A DNA stretch of 64,000 nucleotides, taken from NCBI GenBank assembly GCA_032768795.1, contig CP136494.1:1612001-1676000 (forward strand), in the 5' to 3' direction. The translations under genes were made by a program, and so were the position numbers. Origin of the DNA: Tremella fuciformis (lineage: Eukaryota > Basidiomycota > Tremellomycetes > Tremellales > Tremellaceae). The notes beneath the pieces were generated by a model that saw nothing but the letters and a program-made list of their open reading frames with translations, ran no database searches and was not told the DNA's origin. Positions 37,854 to 49,900 of the stretch are shown here, piece after piece (within the stretch, counting starts at the first letter, position 1; the number at the start of each line of letters is the position of its first letter).

Positions 37854-38158
37854 GTCGATATTCTGCAGGCTCTGGCTGTTGCCGAGAGAATCACAGCTGT
37901 AAATGCGAGAAAGTCTGGGAGAGGTGCAGTAAGGGGTGTGCCACGTGAGATATAACGCCGAAATCCCGTCCTGCCCGTAGTGGCTTTGCCCCTTTCCCTT
38001 GCGCGTCCTTGGGCCTTAGGGTTGATTTCAACGAATTCATAAAGACACAATCTCGGTAGTGCTCAGGCTCGAAGAACGCGTCGCAACACGAGTATCCGAC
38101 ACGATACCGGACGACCTGCTTCAGCAGCATTGAAAGCGCGAGGCGAGGCTCTAAAGAC

Positions 38159-40364
38159 ATGTCGACGCCCAAGATTTCCTTTCGCGTTCCGACCCCCGGT
38201 GGCCCAGAAGAGGCCACTGGCGACGTGACGACACACGATGTGGCGTCTGCTCCTGGCAAGGAGAGGGAGAGGGAACCGCTGTACGGTGGAGACCTGACGA
38301 ACATCAGCCAGGGCATGGGCATGGCAGTGGACTCTCCTGGACCAGCGAACGGAGGTGTGTTGGTGCAATAGGATCTCGGACGCATTGCTCACCGTACAGA
38401 AGCATCCGGATCTAACCTGCAGCCACCAGCAGATGATAGCAATGCCCCTTCGCCAGCCGAGGCGACACCAGTACCCGAGGCCGACCGTCCCTCTGCCGCG
38501 GAGCTCCACGCGCTCGCCAGCACCTATCTCGCCTCGCAAACCCATCCTCTCATCATCCCCTCGTACTCCTCGTGGTTTTCGCTTTCTTCCATCCACCCCA
38601 TAGAGCGGCGTTCTCTGCCCGAATTCTTCTCTTCGCGCAATCGGAGCAAAACGCCGGCGATCTACAAGGACTACAGGGATTTCATGATCAACACGTATCG
38701 TCTAAACCCGGGCGAGTACCTTACAGTCACCGCTTGCAGGCGGAATCTTGCCGGCGACGTCGGGGCGATCATGCGCGTACACGCATTTTTGGAGCAATGG
38801 GGAGTGATCAACTATCAGGTGCGGTGCCTGATCACTCCTAGGTCACCGCTGATTGCAGGTTGATCCAGATACACGGCCAGCGGCTTTGGGCCCTCCATTC
38901 ACAGGCCATTTCCGCGTAACCCTCGACACACCCAGAGGTCTCAGCAATCTGCTACATGGTGGCACAAAACCCGGTTCGGGAGCCTTGGCAGCTCAGGCTC
39001 AAGCTGCATCGACCCATCCCAATGGTGTCACTCCACATCCGTCAAACATAGATATGCGGAAAATCATCTATCACTCGACATCGCGGACATCTAAAGCTGT
39101 TTCGGGCGAAGAGGCTGGAAAGATCGCATCAGCATCGGCATCCGCATCTTCTCCGAAGCCCACAACATTCGCGTGCGACACATGCGGGACCGACTGCACT
39201 CGGTCGCGGTATCGCTCACTAAAGGACGGAGAGTATACACTATGTCCTTCGTGCTTCGTGTCCGGGCGATTCCCATCGACAATGTTCTCAGGCGACTTCG
39301 TACGACTCGACGAAGAGGCATTCAAGCATGCTTCATCGGGCGCAGGTGCAGAGTGGTCGGCTCAGGAGACCCTGCTATTGCTGGAGGGCGTGGAGATGTA
39401 CGACGACGATTGGCAGGCGGTCGCTGAACACGTTGGATCTCGGTCGAAGGAGCAATGTATCGGCAAATTCCTGCAACTACCGATAGAAGATCCTTACATC
39501 GCCGCCGATGGTCAAGGAGGCGATCTGGGACCGCTCAAGTGGCAAGCAGGAGTCAACGGTCTCCCGTTCGAGGGGACCGAAAACCCCGTGATGAGCGTCG
39601 TAGCCTTCCTCGCTAGTGCAGTAGGGCCTGGAGTAGCCGCTGCTGCGGCTCAGTCTGCCCTTGGTGAACTGTCGCAGAATCTCAAGCGGAAACGCACCAC
39701 GGAAAACGGTACCGTCGACGCGGCAGACAAGACGCAAAGGGTGGATGGAGAGGTGGAGGTCAAGGAGGAAGGAGACGCAATGGCCGTGGATGGAGAGCAA
39801 TCAGCCGAGACAAGTGACGCCAAAGAAGCTAATGGGGATGGGGTCGGAACAGTGCCTGTCGCTGAGACCAATGGTCACAAAGACAAAGAGAGCGATGCGC
39901 CATCACAATCAGCTGTCGAACGAGCTGCGTCTATTGCCCTCGGGTCTGCCGCGGCCAAGGCATCCGCACTGGCAACACACGAAGACCGGCGGATATCGCA
40001 ACTCGTCTCGCGCCTCGTCTCTGCTCAGGTCCGGAAAGTCGAGCTCAAGCTGTCGATGGTAGAACGGCTCGAATCGATACTGGAAGATGAGAAGCGCAAT
40101 GTCGAGCAGGAGAGGCAAAGCGTATTTCGAGAGAAGCTATCTGTGCAGAAAAAGCTGGTCGAGGTTGAGGCATATCTCAAGAAAATCAAGGAGGCACCGT
40201 CATCCGCACCCAGCACGGGGGTGAACTTGGCAGCAGGAGCGCAAATGGTGCAGCAGGGTCTGGGCCAGACAACTGCTCAGCAGGTACAAGCTGTCTCTGG
40301 CGATGCGGCCAAGTTGCCGCCTCCCGCGGAAGGAGAGCCGCAGGCGAGCATGACGCGGTTGTAG
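38159..40364 (+). CDS. SWI3/RSC8 chromatin remodelling subunit
   Basis: This is the SWIRM-SANT scaffold of SWI/SNF or RSC-type remodelling complexes. After an acidic, low-complexity N-terminus ([15 protein letters not shown]) and one intron near 38358-38425 comes the SWIRM domain: [20 protein letters not shown], then [20 protein letters not shown] and [13 protein letters not shown]. After an intron near 38819-38860 a ZZ-type finger ([20 protein letters not shown] then CPSC) precedes the SANT domain ([40 protein letters not shown]). The C-terminal region has a long coiled coil (about residues 540-600). Whether it belongs to SWI/SNF or RSC cannot be decided here. The stop lies 39 bp from the convergent SEC20 stop. 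Confidence 0.9.
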
Positions 40365-40403
40365 TCAGTAGTACATGTAAGGGGTATGTATGCATACCGT
40401 ATG

Positions 40404-41602
40404 CTAGAGCTCGTCGCGGCGTGGAGTGCCTCCATCCACTGAGGGTCCTACTGCGCTTTCGATGTCTGCTGCTGGGGCTGATGGGCTGTGTGCTGAGTTC
40501 GACGCAGTAAGCAGGCGCTGAAACTCTGCCTTGCCAATCTCTTTGCGGACGTCCTTGGCCATCTTCTCTGCCCACACGATCCCCGCGGCGCCCGCACTGC
40601 CAGCCAGACCCACTGCTGCTTTCCCAAGCCTCGCCTTGGCGGGCTTGGCCGCCGCTGTAACATCACTCGCTGCACTCCCACTGCCGGAGCCTACGCCCAG
40701 GGCCCTGCTGCCTTTGCGCAACAGCGTAAAGCTCCCGCCAACCCACCACCCCACGCCCCGCGCGGCCTTGTCCAGCACCCGGCGCTTGAGCACAAAGGCC
40801 ACGCACAGCAGGAAGAACAGCAGCGCAATGGCAAGGAAGAGGCGGTCCCACCAGTCGGCCTTCTCGAGGTGCCGCACGAGCGCCGACGAGGCCGACAGGA
40901 CGTGCGTGTAGGTGTCGTACAACCCCGCGGTGGACCGCAGGCTCTGCGTCGAGCTGTCGAGCATCTGGACGGAGAGCACGCTGCGCTCCAGCTCGGTCTG
41001 CATGAGCTGCGCCGTGCGCCGGAGCGCGTCGGTCACTTCGTTGGTCTTGCTCTGCAGCTGGTCCTCCCTGTACATGAGCACCAGCTCCACGCCTGCCGGC
41101 CCAGATGGTCGAAGACCTACCGCATGTCAACAGCCCCCCGGGCTCTGCCTGGGTCGAGAGGTCCTGCCGAGCTCTCGCCGAGGCGAGAAGTGTCGAGCTC
41201 GTACCGCTCTTCGTTGCCCGCTCGCCGTCTCGCCGCCATGGACCGCTTGGACGCGAGGGCCGTAGCGCGGTATTCCTGCCTTAGACTGCTCAGCGAGCTC
41301 TGTAGGAGGTCGAGTTGCTGCAGAGTTGTGGATGCGGCGCCACCAGCATGAGAAGCGAGTGCCAGCTCACGGCATACCTTCCAATGAGCGACGGCTGTGT
41401 GCGGTGTGAGTGCAGGGCGTACTTGTAGATTGTAGTCGGCGCTGGCTAGGTCTTCACGGCACTCCTGGCACAGGTCGGCGTGGAGGCCGAGCGAGGTCAC
41501 CCCCGCCAGACGTGGTAGCTGGAATGTCTTGATGTCGTCCAGTCGGCGCTGAGTGGATGCGAGGAGCGAAGGCAGCTCAGAGGGAGGTGGCAGGGAGGTC
41601 AT
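40404..41602 (-). CDS. SEC20: SEC20-family SNARE
   Basis: This is an ER-resident t-SNARE (human BNIP1) that acts with Ufe1, Use1 and Sec22 in Golgi-to-ER retrograde fusion. The N-terminal exon starts MTSLPPPSELPSLLASTQRR at 41602. The SNARE motif reads MYREDQLQSKTNEVTDALRR, TAQLMQTELERSVLSVQMLD and HLEKADWWDRLFLAIALLFF, with the membrane anchor FLAIALLFFLLCVAFVL. An unusual luminal tail of about 120 residues follows and ends DGGTPRRDEL. This resembles a HDEL/KDEL-type ER retrieval signal at the very C-terminus, as in yeast Sec20, which ends HDEL. The splice junction between the two main exons near 41100-41160 is not resolved: a TTGAC branch site and CGGTAG acceptor fit the second exon, but the donor is unclear. 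Confidence 0.82.
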
Positions 41603-41857
41603 TTTGGCGAGATGAAGGAATCTGAGGTGAGAAACGAAAGTTCAGCAGTGACGTCTTTTGACGGCAACCGTCGGCGTGGCCGCCATCCAGCACTCTGTAT
41701 CCGCCGTCAGGCGCAAGGTGGACGTGATGCACTTGGTTCCCATGCGGGTGTACACGTCGCCCATCATCGTAGGTCACGATGATTCCTGGTATATGCATGC
41801 GGGGTATATGATGATGCCACAACTGCCTCTGCTCTCCCCTCCTCGCCTTCCTTGCAC

Positions 41858-42610
41858 CTACAATAATGACCGGGCCGATGTGCTCTCGTTGAAGATGCTG
41901 CCTGTGGGCTGTACACCCAGGTCTTTGCTGAGGGATCAGCACTCGCTCAAAGCCGACTCGACCAAGCGCAAGGAGCATCAGCACAGGGCGCGAAGCGCCA
42001 TAGTGCCGGCGGCGAGTGACACGGGGCAAGCAGAGGAGAGAGAACTCACACTGTTTCGCCCTTCTTCAACACCGTCCACCGCACAACACCCGGGTCCGCC
42101 CTCAGTGTCTCCTGTAGGCTCTTGAGCGCGGGCGGAGAAAGGTCAAAGCGCATAGCGAAGTGGCTTAAACGTCAGCGCTGCCTCTCTCCAAAAGTTCCTC
42201 CAGTCGACCGGCACACCAGGACCCCAAGGGACAGAGATATGGGCTAGAGCAGATCCGAGACTCACTCTCCGCGCGTGTGGTACTGCTGACTCGCCCGCAT
42301 CCGCATAGGAAGCGTCAAGCCCACGCCGAGGTTCTGCAGATCTCGCACCACGCCACCGGCTCCGTGAATCTGCCTTGCGAGTGTCTCGGTCAGTTGTCGC
42401 AAGTTGACCTGAGAGTCAGCATGAGTGGCCTGGAACACACTGCAGCCTCCACGACTAGATCCCTGGGTCCGGTGGAAGTAGGAAGGGGATCGGCGTGCCC
42501 GAACTGGAGGCAAGATTGTTCGCGACAACGATCGCGATAGGGGGCAAACAGGGACTTACCGGTGATCTGGCATTGTGAGCGGCTATACAGAAAAGCTCAT
42601 AGAGAGGCAT
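41858..42610 (-). CDS. Mitochondrial ribosomal protein bS6m
   Basis: This small-subunit mitoribosome protein (yeast Mrp17) is spread over four short exons. Exon 1 starts at 42610 and reads MPLYELFCIAAHNARSP, the bS6 first strand, ending at a GTAAGT donor (42559). Exon 2 gives VNLRQLTETLARQIHGAGG and VVRDLQNLGVGLTLPMRMRA. Exon 3 gives HFAMRFDLSPPALKSLQETL, then RADPGVVRWTVLKKGET. After a GTGAGT intron starting near 42046 the last exon adds VIFNESTSARSLL with its stop at 41858. The total is about 120 residues, the expected size. It is the second mitoribosomal gene within 5 kb, but no operon-like logic is implied. Confidence 0.8.
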
Positions 42611-42787
42611 CTCGACGCCTGAGCGATGATAGATCGTTCTGTGACCGATTTACGAGACACCTTTTGCTACTCCGAAATCTCGGCAAGCAACGAACAAATT
42701 TGCTTCCGTATCCAATGCATCGACGAGCTACAAGACACATATAACGATGAGTGGCACGGCGAGCTGCACTCGACGCACAGCTCCAGG

Positions 42788-45700
42788 CTATCTCGAGAAA
42801 GCAGCTTCTTCTTGCTGCATCTCGTCAACAGGACATGACGAAATGGAACCGACTCACATGTCTCCTCTGCCTGCCGAGCCAGCTCGTTGCCGGTGGCCGC
42901 TGGTGGCGCCGTCCTGTCCCGGCCACGGACAAATGTTCTCGCATGACCTTTTCTCCCAAGCTATGCCAAGCAGATAGCATGAGCTGCTGCTCCGTCTTGT
43001 ACCTCTGCTCTACATCCGCGGTCTTCTCCCGCGCCTGTAACAAGTCCGTCTTGAGAGTGGCAATCTGCGCCTCATATGACTTCGCGGCTTCATCGAATGC
43101 GCCATCGTCCTGCCGATGAGCATGGATGTGTCAATTATGATGTACGCACAAGAATAGGGAACCGCGACGACTTTTTGGAGGAGGCCATAGCCAACTGCAG
43201 CTGCTCTACCAAACGATTGATCTCGGCTGCGAGATTCGCATTCTGACCGCGCAATTGGGAAATCTGCGATTGCGCCTCCGATGGCATATCCTTGGCGGCC
43301 AAAGCAGTCTTCAAATCTCTATGCCATCAACGGCGAGGTCGCCCAGGTTGGAGGAGTAGCTCACCCAAACTCCTTTTCTCGCTCAAGGTCACGCTCACGA
43401 GACGTGATGTCCGCTGCTTGCAATCCGACTTTGTCCAGCAGCAGCCTAACGATCAGCTTCCTCTCCTCTCAGAAGTGACAACAGCACTTTTTGAGCTCCT
43501 CAAGATGAAGGCGCTCCTTGTCCTTCAGGTGCTCGATCTGCTGTTTCAGTTCGGCCGCCTGTTGCTCCGCGTGATCGGATTCAGCCTTTAAGCTCTGCCG
43601 AATGACTAAACATGCGTTAGCGCTCGCCAGAACTGGTCAAGCAACGTTACCGGCGACGACATCCTTCTCGTCCTTGCTGACGAGCGCCACTGTTGGCTCA
43701 GTATCGCTGCTTTCGGGGTAGTCGGAGCTCACAAGTCTCTCTGGCTTCATCTAGCTCCTGTTCGGCCTTTGAAAGCGCAACCTGCAGCTTATCGCGCTCT
43801 TCATCCCTCCGAGCACCTGTCTCGCTGAGTTCGCTGATCTTCTTCTGTAATGCGAGGAGAGACCTAGAATCAGCTACGGAACATTACACAGCATACGGGA
43901 CCTCACGGATCACCGCCTCCTCCCGAGCGAATCTGATCCATGGTGGCCTCATGGCGAAGATTGCTTCGATGTGCTTCTAAGTAGTCCAGCTGATACCGAT
44001 CTCGAGCCTTGTTGGCGTCGTCAAGGAGGCTTTGCAAGGCGCTCAATTTCTGTACATCGGTGTTTGCAGCACGTAGCTGCGCAAGCTGCATTTCCAGAGT
44101 GCGAATCCGCAGCCGCAAGCTGTATCCGTCAGCGCCCATCTCCGATTTTGGCGAATCACCTTGTCTTGCTCTCATCTCCGTCCCTTTGAATATCGAGTTC
44201 ATCCCCCAAGGTGGGCTTAGTCTCAAGCGATGGAGTCGTGTGGGGTTTGATTGGGCTCGACCCCAAACTCCCTGCTTCACCCTCACGCTGCTCGCGATAC
44301 TGCTGAAGCTCCTCGCGTTCGCGGACCGTTTCGATCTCCATGCTTGCCAACTGTGCTCGTGCATCATCAACTTGTCTTTGGAGACCGACAATCTGCCATT
44401 CAGTCTTCTGCAGTCACCTAACAAGTGAATGCACTGACCTCTTCGCTCTGCTGCAAAGTCTTCTTTCCTAAAGCCGATATCTGTGCACGGTAATCGTCCA
44501 TAGCAGACTTGCTCGATCCGGAAGCTCGCAGCTCGGCCTCAAGCTTCGCGTTACTGCGGAGAAGTACAGCATTCTCATCCTCTAGTGTCTGATTTTCAGT
44601 CGAGATCCTTTAATGCAGCACAAGACCTTACGCGTAGCTCTCGCCGCAGGCCAGCGGACTCCTCCAGTTTTTTCTTGTACTTCTCGATTACATTTTCACT
44701 CTTCTGCAACCTCTCCGCGGTATGTCGGTATCTGTCTCCTTCAGTGAATCCCAGTTCACGGCAGAATGTTACTTACTCATCCAGCTGGTCTTTTAGAGAG
44801 ACAGCTTCTGCCGCTTGCAAGCGTAGCTCGTCGACCTGTTCGTCGGTAAGCATCACTGGTAGATCACGTACAGTCTTTGTGAGATCAGCGACGATGTTGA
44901 GTTGTTTTTCGAGGGCGATCTCGGCCTGGAGCAAGCTCTCCTCTGTCTTGCCCCTGACGTGTTAGCGGAGCTTCACATGGCACACAGAGCCCTCACAATT
45001 CGCCCCGCAGTCTCTCAGTTTCGACAACAACGCCTTGATTGATTCCTGACGAATTTGCACCTCCTTCACGAGCTTTGGCCAGCCGTTCGTTCGCCTCGTC
45101 ACGTTCTGCCTTTGCTTCTTCCAGAGAGGTAGACATCGTTGCGACTTGCTCCATCATTTGTTCACAGCGCGACCGAAGTTCGTCATTCTGAGAAAGGAGC
45201 TCGTCGCGCTCAATCCGCCCAGTCGGAGCCGTGGGTCTGCTCACAGTCAGAATAGAATCAATGCCTTGAACCCGACTAACGAAGGCAGCGAATCAGCTTT
45301 TGGAGCTGAGGGTTCCTCGTCCTCCTCCACTTTTGGAAGTGTAGCCATGACTTGCTCGATGCTTTTCATCAAACTCGCCATAGTGCCCTCCTCAAAAGAC
45401 TGTATCTTGCCGATGACCTTCTCGTTGGCAGGACCCAGCACTCCGACCGCTAGACAGAGGCGACAGAGAAGCACAAGGCCATTGAGCCCCTCTCCTGTTG
45501 TTGGCGAGCGCGCGATGGCGGAGAAGTTGGGCTCCTTCATTGATGACAAGCCAAGATTAGCAGGATGGGGAGGCGGCAACGGGTAGGAGAGCAGTAATCG
45601 ATGCAGCCGTTTCCTGATATATTTCAGCACCACCCCTTTTCGAGCAGCGACACCAATGCCCACAGAGTGTTCATCTTGAGAACCCAGTTCTCTGAGGTTC

Positions 45701-45983
45701 GAGGACTTGGAGATACGACCCCACTTCTTGACGCAGGGGCCTTGAAATGTGTGCCGTCACTGCTCATCAGCCTCTCCGGCCTGGCGGCCTTGGAACACAA
45801 TTCACATTGCGCTCATGACCTGACAGGTAAGCCACGAGTCTCTGTACCGCATGCGTGGCCCACCTCCATCAGTGCACGCCCGTCAGACAGCGTATCAAAC
45901 GTCCTAGGGGGTCTGGACAGCTTGAAGGAGTTGACGAACGCCAACAGGGCGCCCTGCTCTTGTTTCTCAGGCCTGTACGACAT
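42788..45983 (-). CDS. HOOK-family dynein cargo adaptor
   Basis: HOOK proteins link early endosomes, through the FTS/FHIP complex, to dynein and kinesin-3 on microtubules. The start MSYRPEKQEQGALLAFVNSF at 45983 begins the HOOK calponin-like domain. LSDGRALME follows, and splicing to an acceptor near 45803 continues to SDGTHFKAPASRSGVV and SENWVLKMNTLWALVSLLEK. The diagnostic block LGLSSMKEPNFSAIARSPTT, then LLCRLCLAVGVLGPANEKVI and IQSFEEGTMASLMKSIEQVM, completes the domain. Some 700 residues of coiled coil follow, broken by many short introns. The C-terminus reads TEQQLMLSAWHSLGEKVMRE, and an intron after RQRRH gives the end QEEAAFSR at 42788. Reading through that intron would stop near 42825 instead. 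Confidence 0.83.
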
Positions 45984-46165
45984 GATTGCCCAAGGTGATC
46001 CTCCTCGTCGCGCGCTACCTGTGCCCCCAGGCCACAGCAGGCAGCTGCAAAGTGGATGCAACTTGAAGTTGGCCAGCAACGAGGCTCGAGCCCCACGCTC
46101 AGGCGGGGCTCCTGGTTCGGAACAATCTCGGAGGAATCTGTGGGCTGAGGGTGCGACGCGTGTGA

Positions 46166-46848
46166 TCAGCGTAGCTCTTACGGGGCGAATTTCTGCGGGT
46201 GTCCCTGGAACGAAAACGGTAAATGGGGGAATTAAATAAGAAAATTCCGGCCATTCTGATTTCATCAGCACAATCCTAATATGCATTGTGTCCTTGCCAA
46301 ATTGCCTTTCATCAGAGAATAAAGATCTATGCATGAGGCTGATGCATGGAATGATCTCTGTAGCAGAACCAATCGCCTACATAGCTACTGCCATACCCTG
46401 CCCTATCATTGCACCAAAATGGTTACAATAGCGCAAGTCTGACAAGACTGCAATAGGCTTGCCAGGTGGCAGCTGTGACATAGCCCCTGTGACCAGCTTG
46501 GCATGCCTATGATCATCTGATCAGCCTAGCATGCCCAACAAGCACTTGCGCATCTCTTGATGAAGTGCTTTAGCTTGCAACTAATCAATGTTCTACAGTA
46601 CATCCGGCTTTGCCGGATGCTTGACCCGTAAGGGCTGCGATGGCTGCGCCGCTAGGCGCAAGGGGGGGTCTTGGGGGGGTGTCCCACCCCCCCATGTCTA
46701 ACGGAACCAAAGAACAAGGAATTGCATTAGGTTTTCCAAATTGCCTGAGAACCAATAACTTGAATACCTGATTAGAAATTCAGAGCTAAAAAAGAATTGA
46801 AATAACGAGCTACGCCCTATCGCGCACTTTCCTGCACGATCTACCTAG
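46166..46848 (+). mobile_element. Helitron-like non-autonomous element, copy 1
   Basis: This 683-bp element matches copy 2 (55452-56134) base for base in my reading. It begins TC and ends CTAG. An imperfect hairpin at 46819-46840 (ATCG-C-GCA, 6-nt loop, TGC-A-CGAT) ends four bases before CTAG. There is no target duplication: flanks are TGA on the left and TTT on the right, as for insertion between A and T. GCGTAGCTC at 46169-46177 recurs inverted at 46807-46815. Internal hairpins lie at 46601-46694. It is visibly richer in A+T than its surroundings and encodes no transposase, so it would depend on an autonomous relative elsewhere. It lies between the divergent HOOK and DNA2 starts. Orientation is set by placing CTAG at the 3' end. 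Confidence 0.8.
46601..46694. repeat. Cluster of three perfect hairpins inside copy 1
   Basis: Three perfect inverted repeats follow one another. At 46601-46619 CATCCGGC pairs with GCCGGATG across TTT. At 46645-46660 TGCGCC pairs with GGCGCA across GCTA. At 46672-46694 TGGGGGGGTG pairs with CACCCCCCCA across TCC. A further G7 run at 46662-46668 precedes the last. The same set is at 55887-55980 in copy 2. Confidence 0.85.
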
Positions 46849-46983
46849 TTTTGTCTTGGGATCAGCTCGTGTTCTTTCCATGTCACTCGACATGTCTTGA
46901 TACGCTCAAAAGTCGATCATAGACACAGACGTCGTTGCAGGAGCTCCCCATTATCTATTCAAATCTGCCAGAAATCCACCAAC

Positions 46984-49900
46984 ATGGCAACTTCATCACG
47001 GAGAAGAGCCTCGCAGGAGGGAAACCCCCCTGCCAAACGATCCAAATCACGCTCACAGCATGACGAAAAGGCCCTCATGGACCAGCTTATGGCCGGCCTC
47101 GACGCGTCCATGTTCGAGAACGTCGTCTCGTCTCCTATTCGACCGAAGTCCAACAAGCCTTCGCAGCGGTCGCCTCTTCAGGTCAAGCGCGAAAGCCTCT
47201 TTAGCCCTCAATCATCGAGCACGAGGCCTGGCTCGAAAGAGTCATTTCGTATCAAAGTCGAACATCAGCCCCAGGCGCACGTCAGAACAGATGACCATCC
47301 GTGTCCACCTACATTCATGCTCGTCGAGGATACCCCGGCTGCAAAGAAGGTGGAAGAGTGGGACGATCCTGGTTTTCTGGTCGACTTTGACTTGGGGGAT
47401 CTGTCCGCATTCGATGAAGATCTGGAGTTACCTTCACTGCCCCAGGTAAATCCGCCTCCGACGTCGCAGTGACATCTGAACCATTAGAATCTGTATCCCA
47501 TCCGCAACCCCTCGGTTCCGCCCCGACCGGCAGGCTATCAACCCACGCCTTGGTCTCGGTGCACCGTCAAGTTTGCGAGCGATGGGCTGCGCTTTGCCGA
47601 TGGAGCCATCCCACCTCTTGAGAAGCTCAGTCTCGGTTCTCCCTCCAGATTATCTGGCGGAAAGGTCTGTTCGGCCCCTTGTTAGATACGCGATTGACAC
47701 CATAGACGATCATCGTGGAGACCCCCGTGGAGACCCTCCGAGTAGTGCACCTCAAGGAGCGCTGGGCCGACGTACGCGTTTGCACAGGTGACACCGTCAA
47801 TATCATCTCGCCAAACCTCTCGGACCCTTCCCGAGTGATTGAAGTGACATTGAAAGATCCGTCCACCTTTTTGATTCTTCACCCCGATCTCATGATCACC
47901 ATGACCTCCATTGCCAATTCTATGCCTTGTCCGAGAAAACCGATTCTCAACACGCTCGTCAAGGTCCCTGGACCCTCGAACAAAGCCATGCTCTACGGAA
48001 ACATACTTCATGGACTTCTTCAAAGGGCTCTGATGGAGCAGGGGTTTGATGCTGCTGAAACGAGGAAGAGAATAGATGAGGAACTCAAGAACGAGAGCAC
48101 GAGACTGGACATCTGGAGCGCAGACTTGGGCATCGAGGATGTACGGCTTGAGATCGGCTTGCGGTCCGAAGCCGGTTTCGAGAGCTTTGGCAACAAGTGG
48201 GCATGTGCCGAGCCGCAAGTACGCCTTCCGCGGACATGGGTGATAAGGACTGATCGATAGCCTACTGGCGAGCTTCACGCAATGAGCGGAGAATCACCGA
48301 GCCTACTGGCCATCAATGGGCTGCACGAAGTCGAGGAGGATATCTGGTCGCCAAAATGGGGTCTTAAAGGCAAGGTGGACGCATCTGTGCAAATCAAGAT
48401 GGTCCGAGACCCATCATCCAAATCAGTCAAAGTGAATGAGGATGTTGCTCCACTCGAAATCAAGACCGGCAGAGCAGTAGGTGTGATGGCTCATCGCGCG
48501 CAAACCATGCTGTACACGCTGTTGATGGAGGAACGATATGGTGCGCCATACGCCTCGTCGTGAAAGCGGTTCGCGCTAATATGCAGGGATTCCTATCCCT
48601 GCAGGTCTCCTGTATTATTCCCAACTGGATACGATTCTCAGGGTAGAGGCTAGACCGAACGAGATCCGAGCTCTAATTATGGCGCGGAACGAGCTCGCTC
48701 ATTACTTGTCTGTTCAACGCCGGACACAGACTGGGACTTCAGGCGACGATGCGCCCGGCGATGATCACCGATTCCTGCCACCTACCCTAGACAGTCCTCG
48801 AGAGTGCCGCACATGCTATGCCGTGGATAGCTGTATGCTGTATCGCAAGGTCAGTTGATCACGGCTTCAAGTGACCAGGCTGACTTCAGGCTTCCGGGCG
48901 GATCGATGCAGATGGAGATCCGATTGCCGAGCTCTATTTCGACAAGACAGGACACCTCAGCGACCGTCATGCTGCTTTCTTTCAGAAATGGGAGAGCCTA
49001 CTTTCCGTTGAGGAGCAGGATCTTAATCGGTTCCGCTCCCAATTGTGGACGATGACGGCGAAGGAGCGGGAGAAGAGTGGGCGGTGCTACAGCGACATGA
49101 TCATCACGGGCTATTCCAATCACGTTGGCAAATCATTGGCCAAGATTCATCGGCATAGTTACACTTTCACGAGAGCCCCGTACGCGACACAGGACGACCG
49201 AACGTCAATGCTTTCCGGTCATATTGCCAAGGGTGACCCGGTGTCTTTGTCAATAGAGCCAGACCTACTGTGTCTCTGGCGAGGCTTTGTTACCGATTTG
49301 ACGACATCAAGCGTCACCGTTGGTGTGACGTACATGATCGATACCGAGGCTCTGCTAGCCCGAACGAAGCATCGTGGCCATCAGATGGCAGGGGACAAGG
49401 TGGTCTTCCGCATCGACAAAGATGAGATGGCGTCGGGTATATTGCGGATGCGATCAAATCTGGCCCAGCTCTTCTTTGCGGACGGAGACGAGAAAAGGCG
49501 GCGCTTGATTGTCGATATGGACACGCCACGATTCGCGCCTGACCTTGCACCTTTACCGGAAGAGGTCCCCTCAACATTGAATCAGGACCAACAAAGAGCG
49601 ATGGACAAGGTCCTGACGGCTCAAGATTATGCTCTCATCCTTGGTATGCCAGGAACAGGCAAGACAACGACTATTGCCGAGATCATCAAAGCTCTCGTAG
49701 AGCGAGGGAAGAGCGTCCTGCTTACGAGCTATACCCATTCGGCGGTCGACACGATCCTGATGAAACTCCTGAATTCCGATATCCGCATGCTGCGCCTGGG
49801 GAACATCGACAAGGTGCATCCGGATGTTCAGCATCTCACACTCGAAGCAATGGGTGACAGCGCATCGATAATGCAAATGGAAGAGCGCCTAATGAGTCCG

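Noticed and set aside
46166..46848. Solo LTR or DNA transposon with terminal inverted repeats
   Set aside because: There is no TG...CA pair and no terminal inverted repeat (only a subterminal 9-mer). Neither copy is flanked by a target-site duplication.
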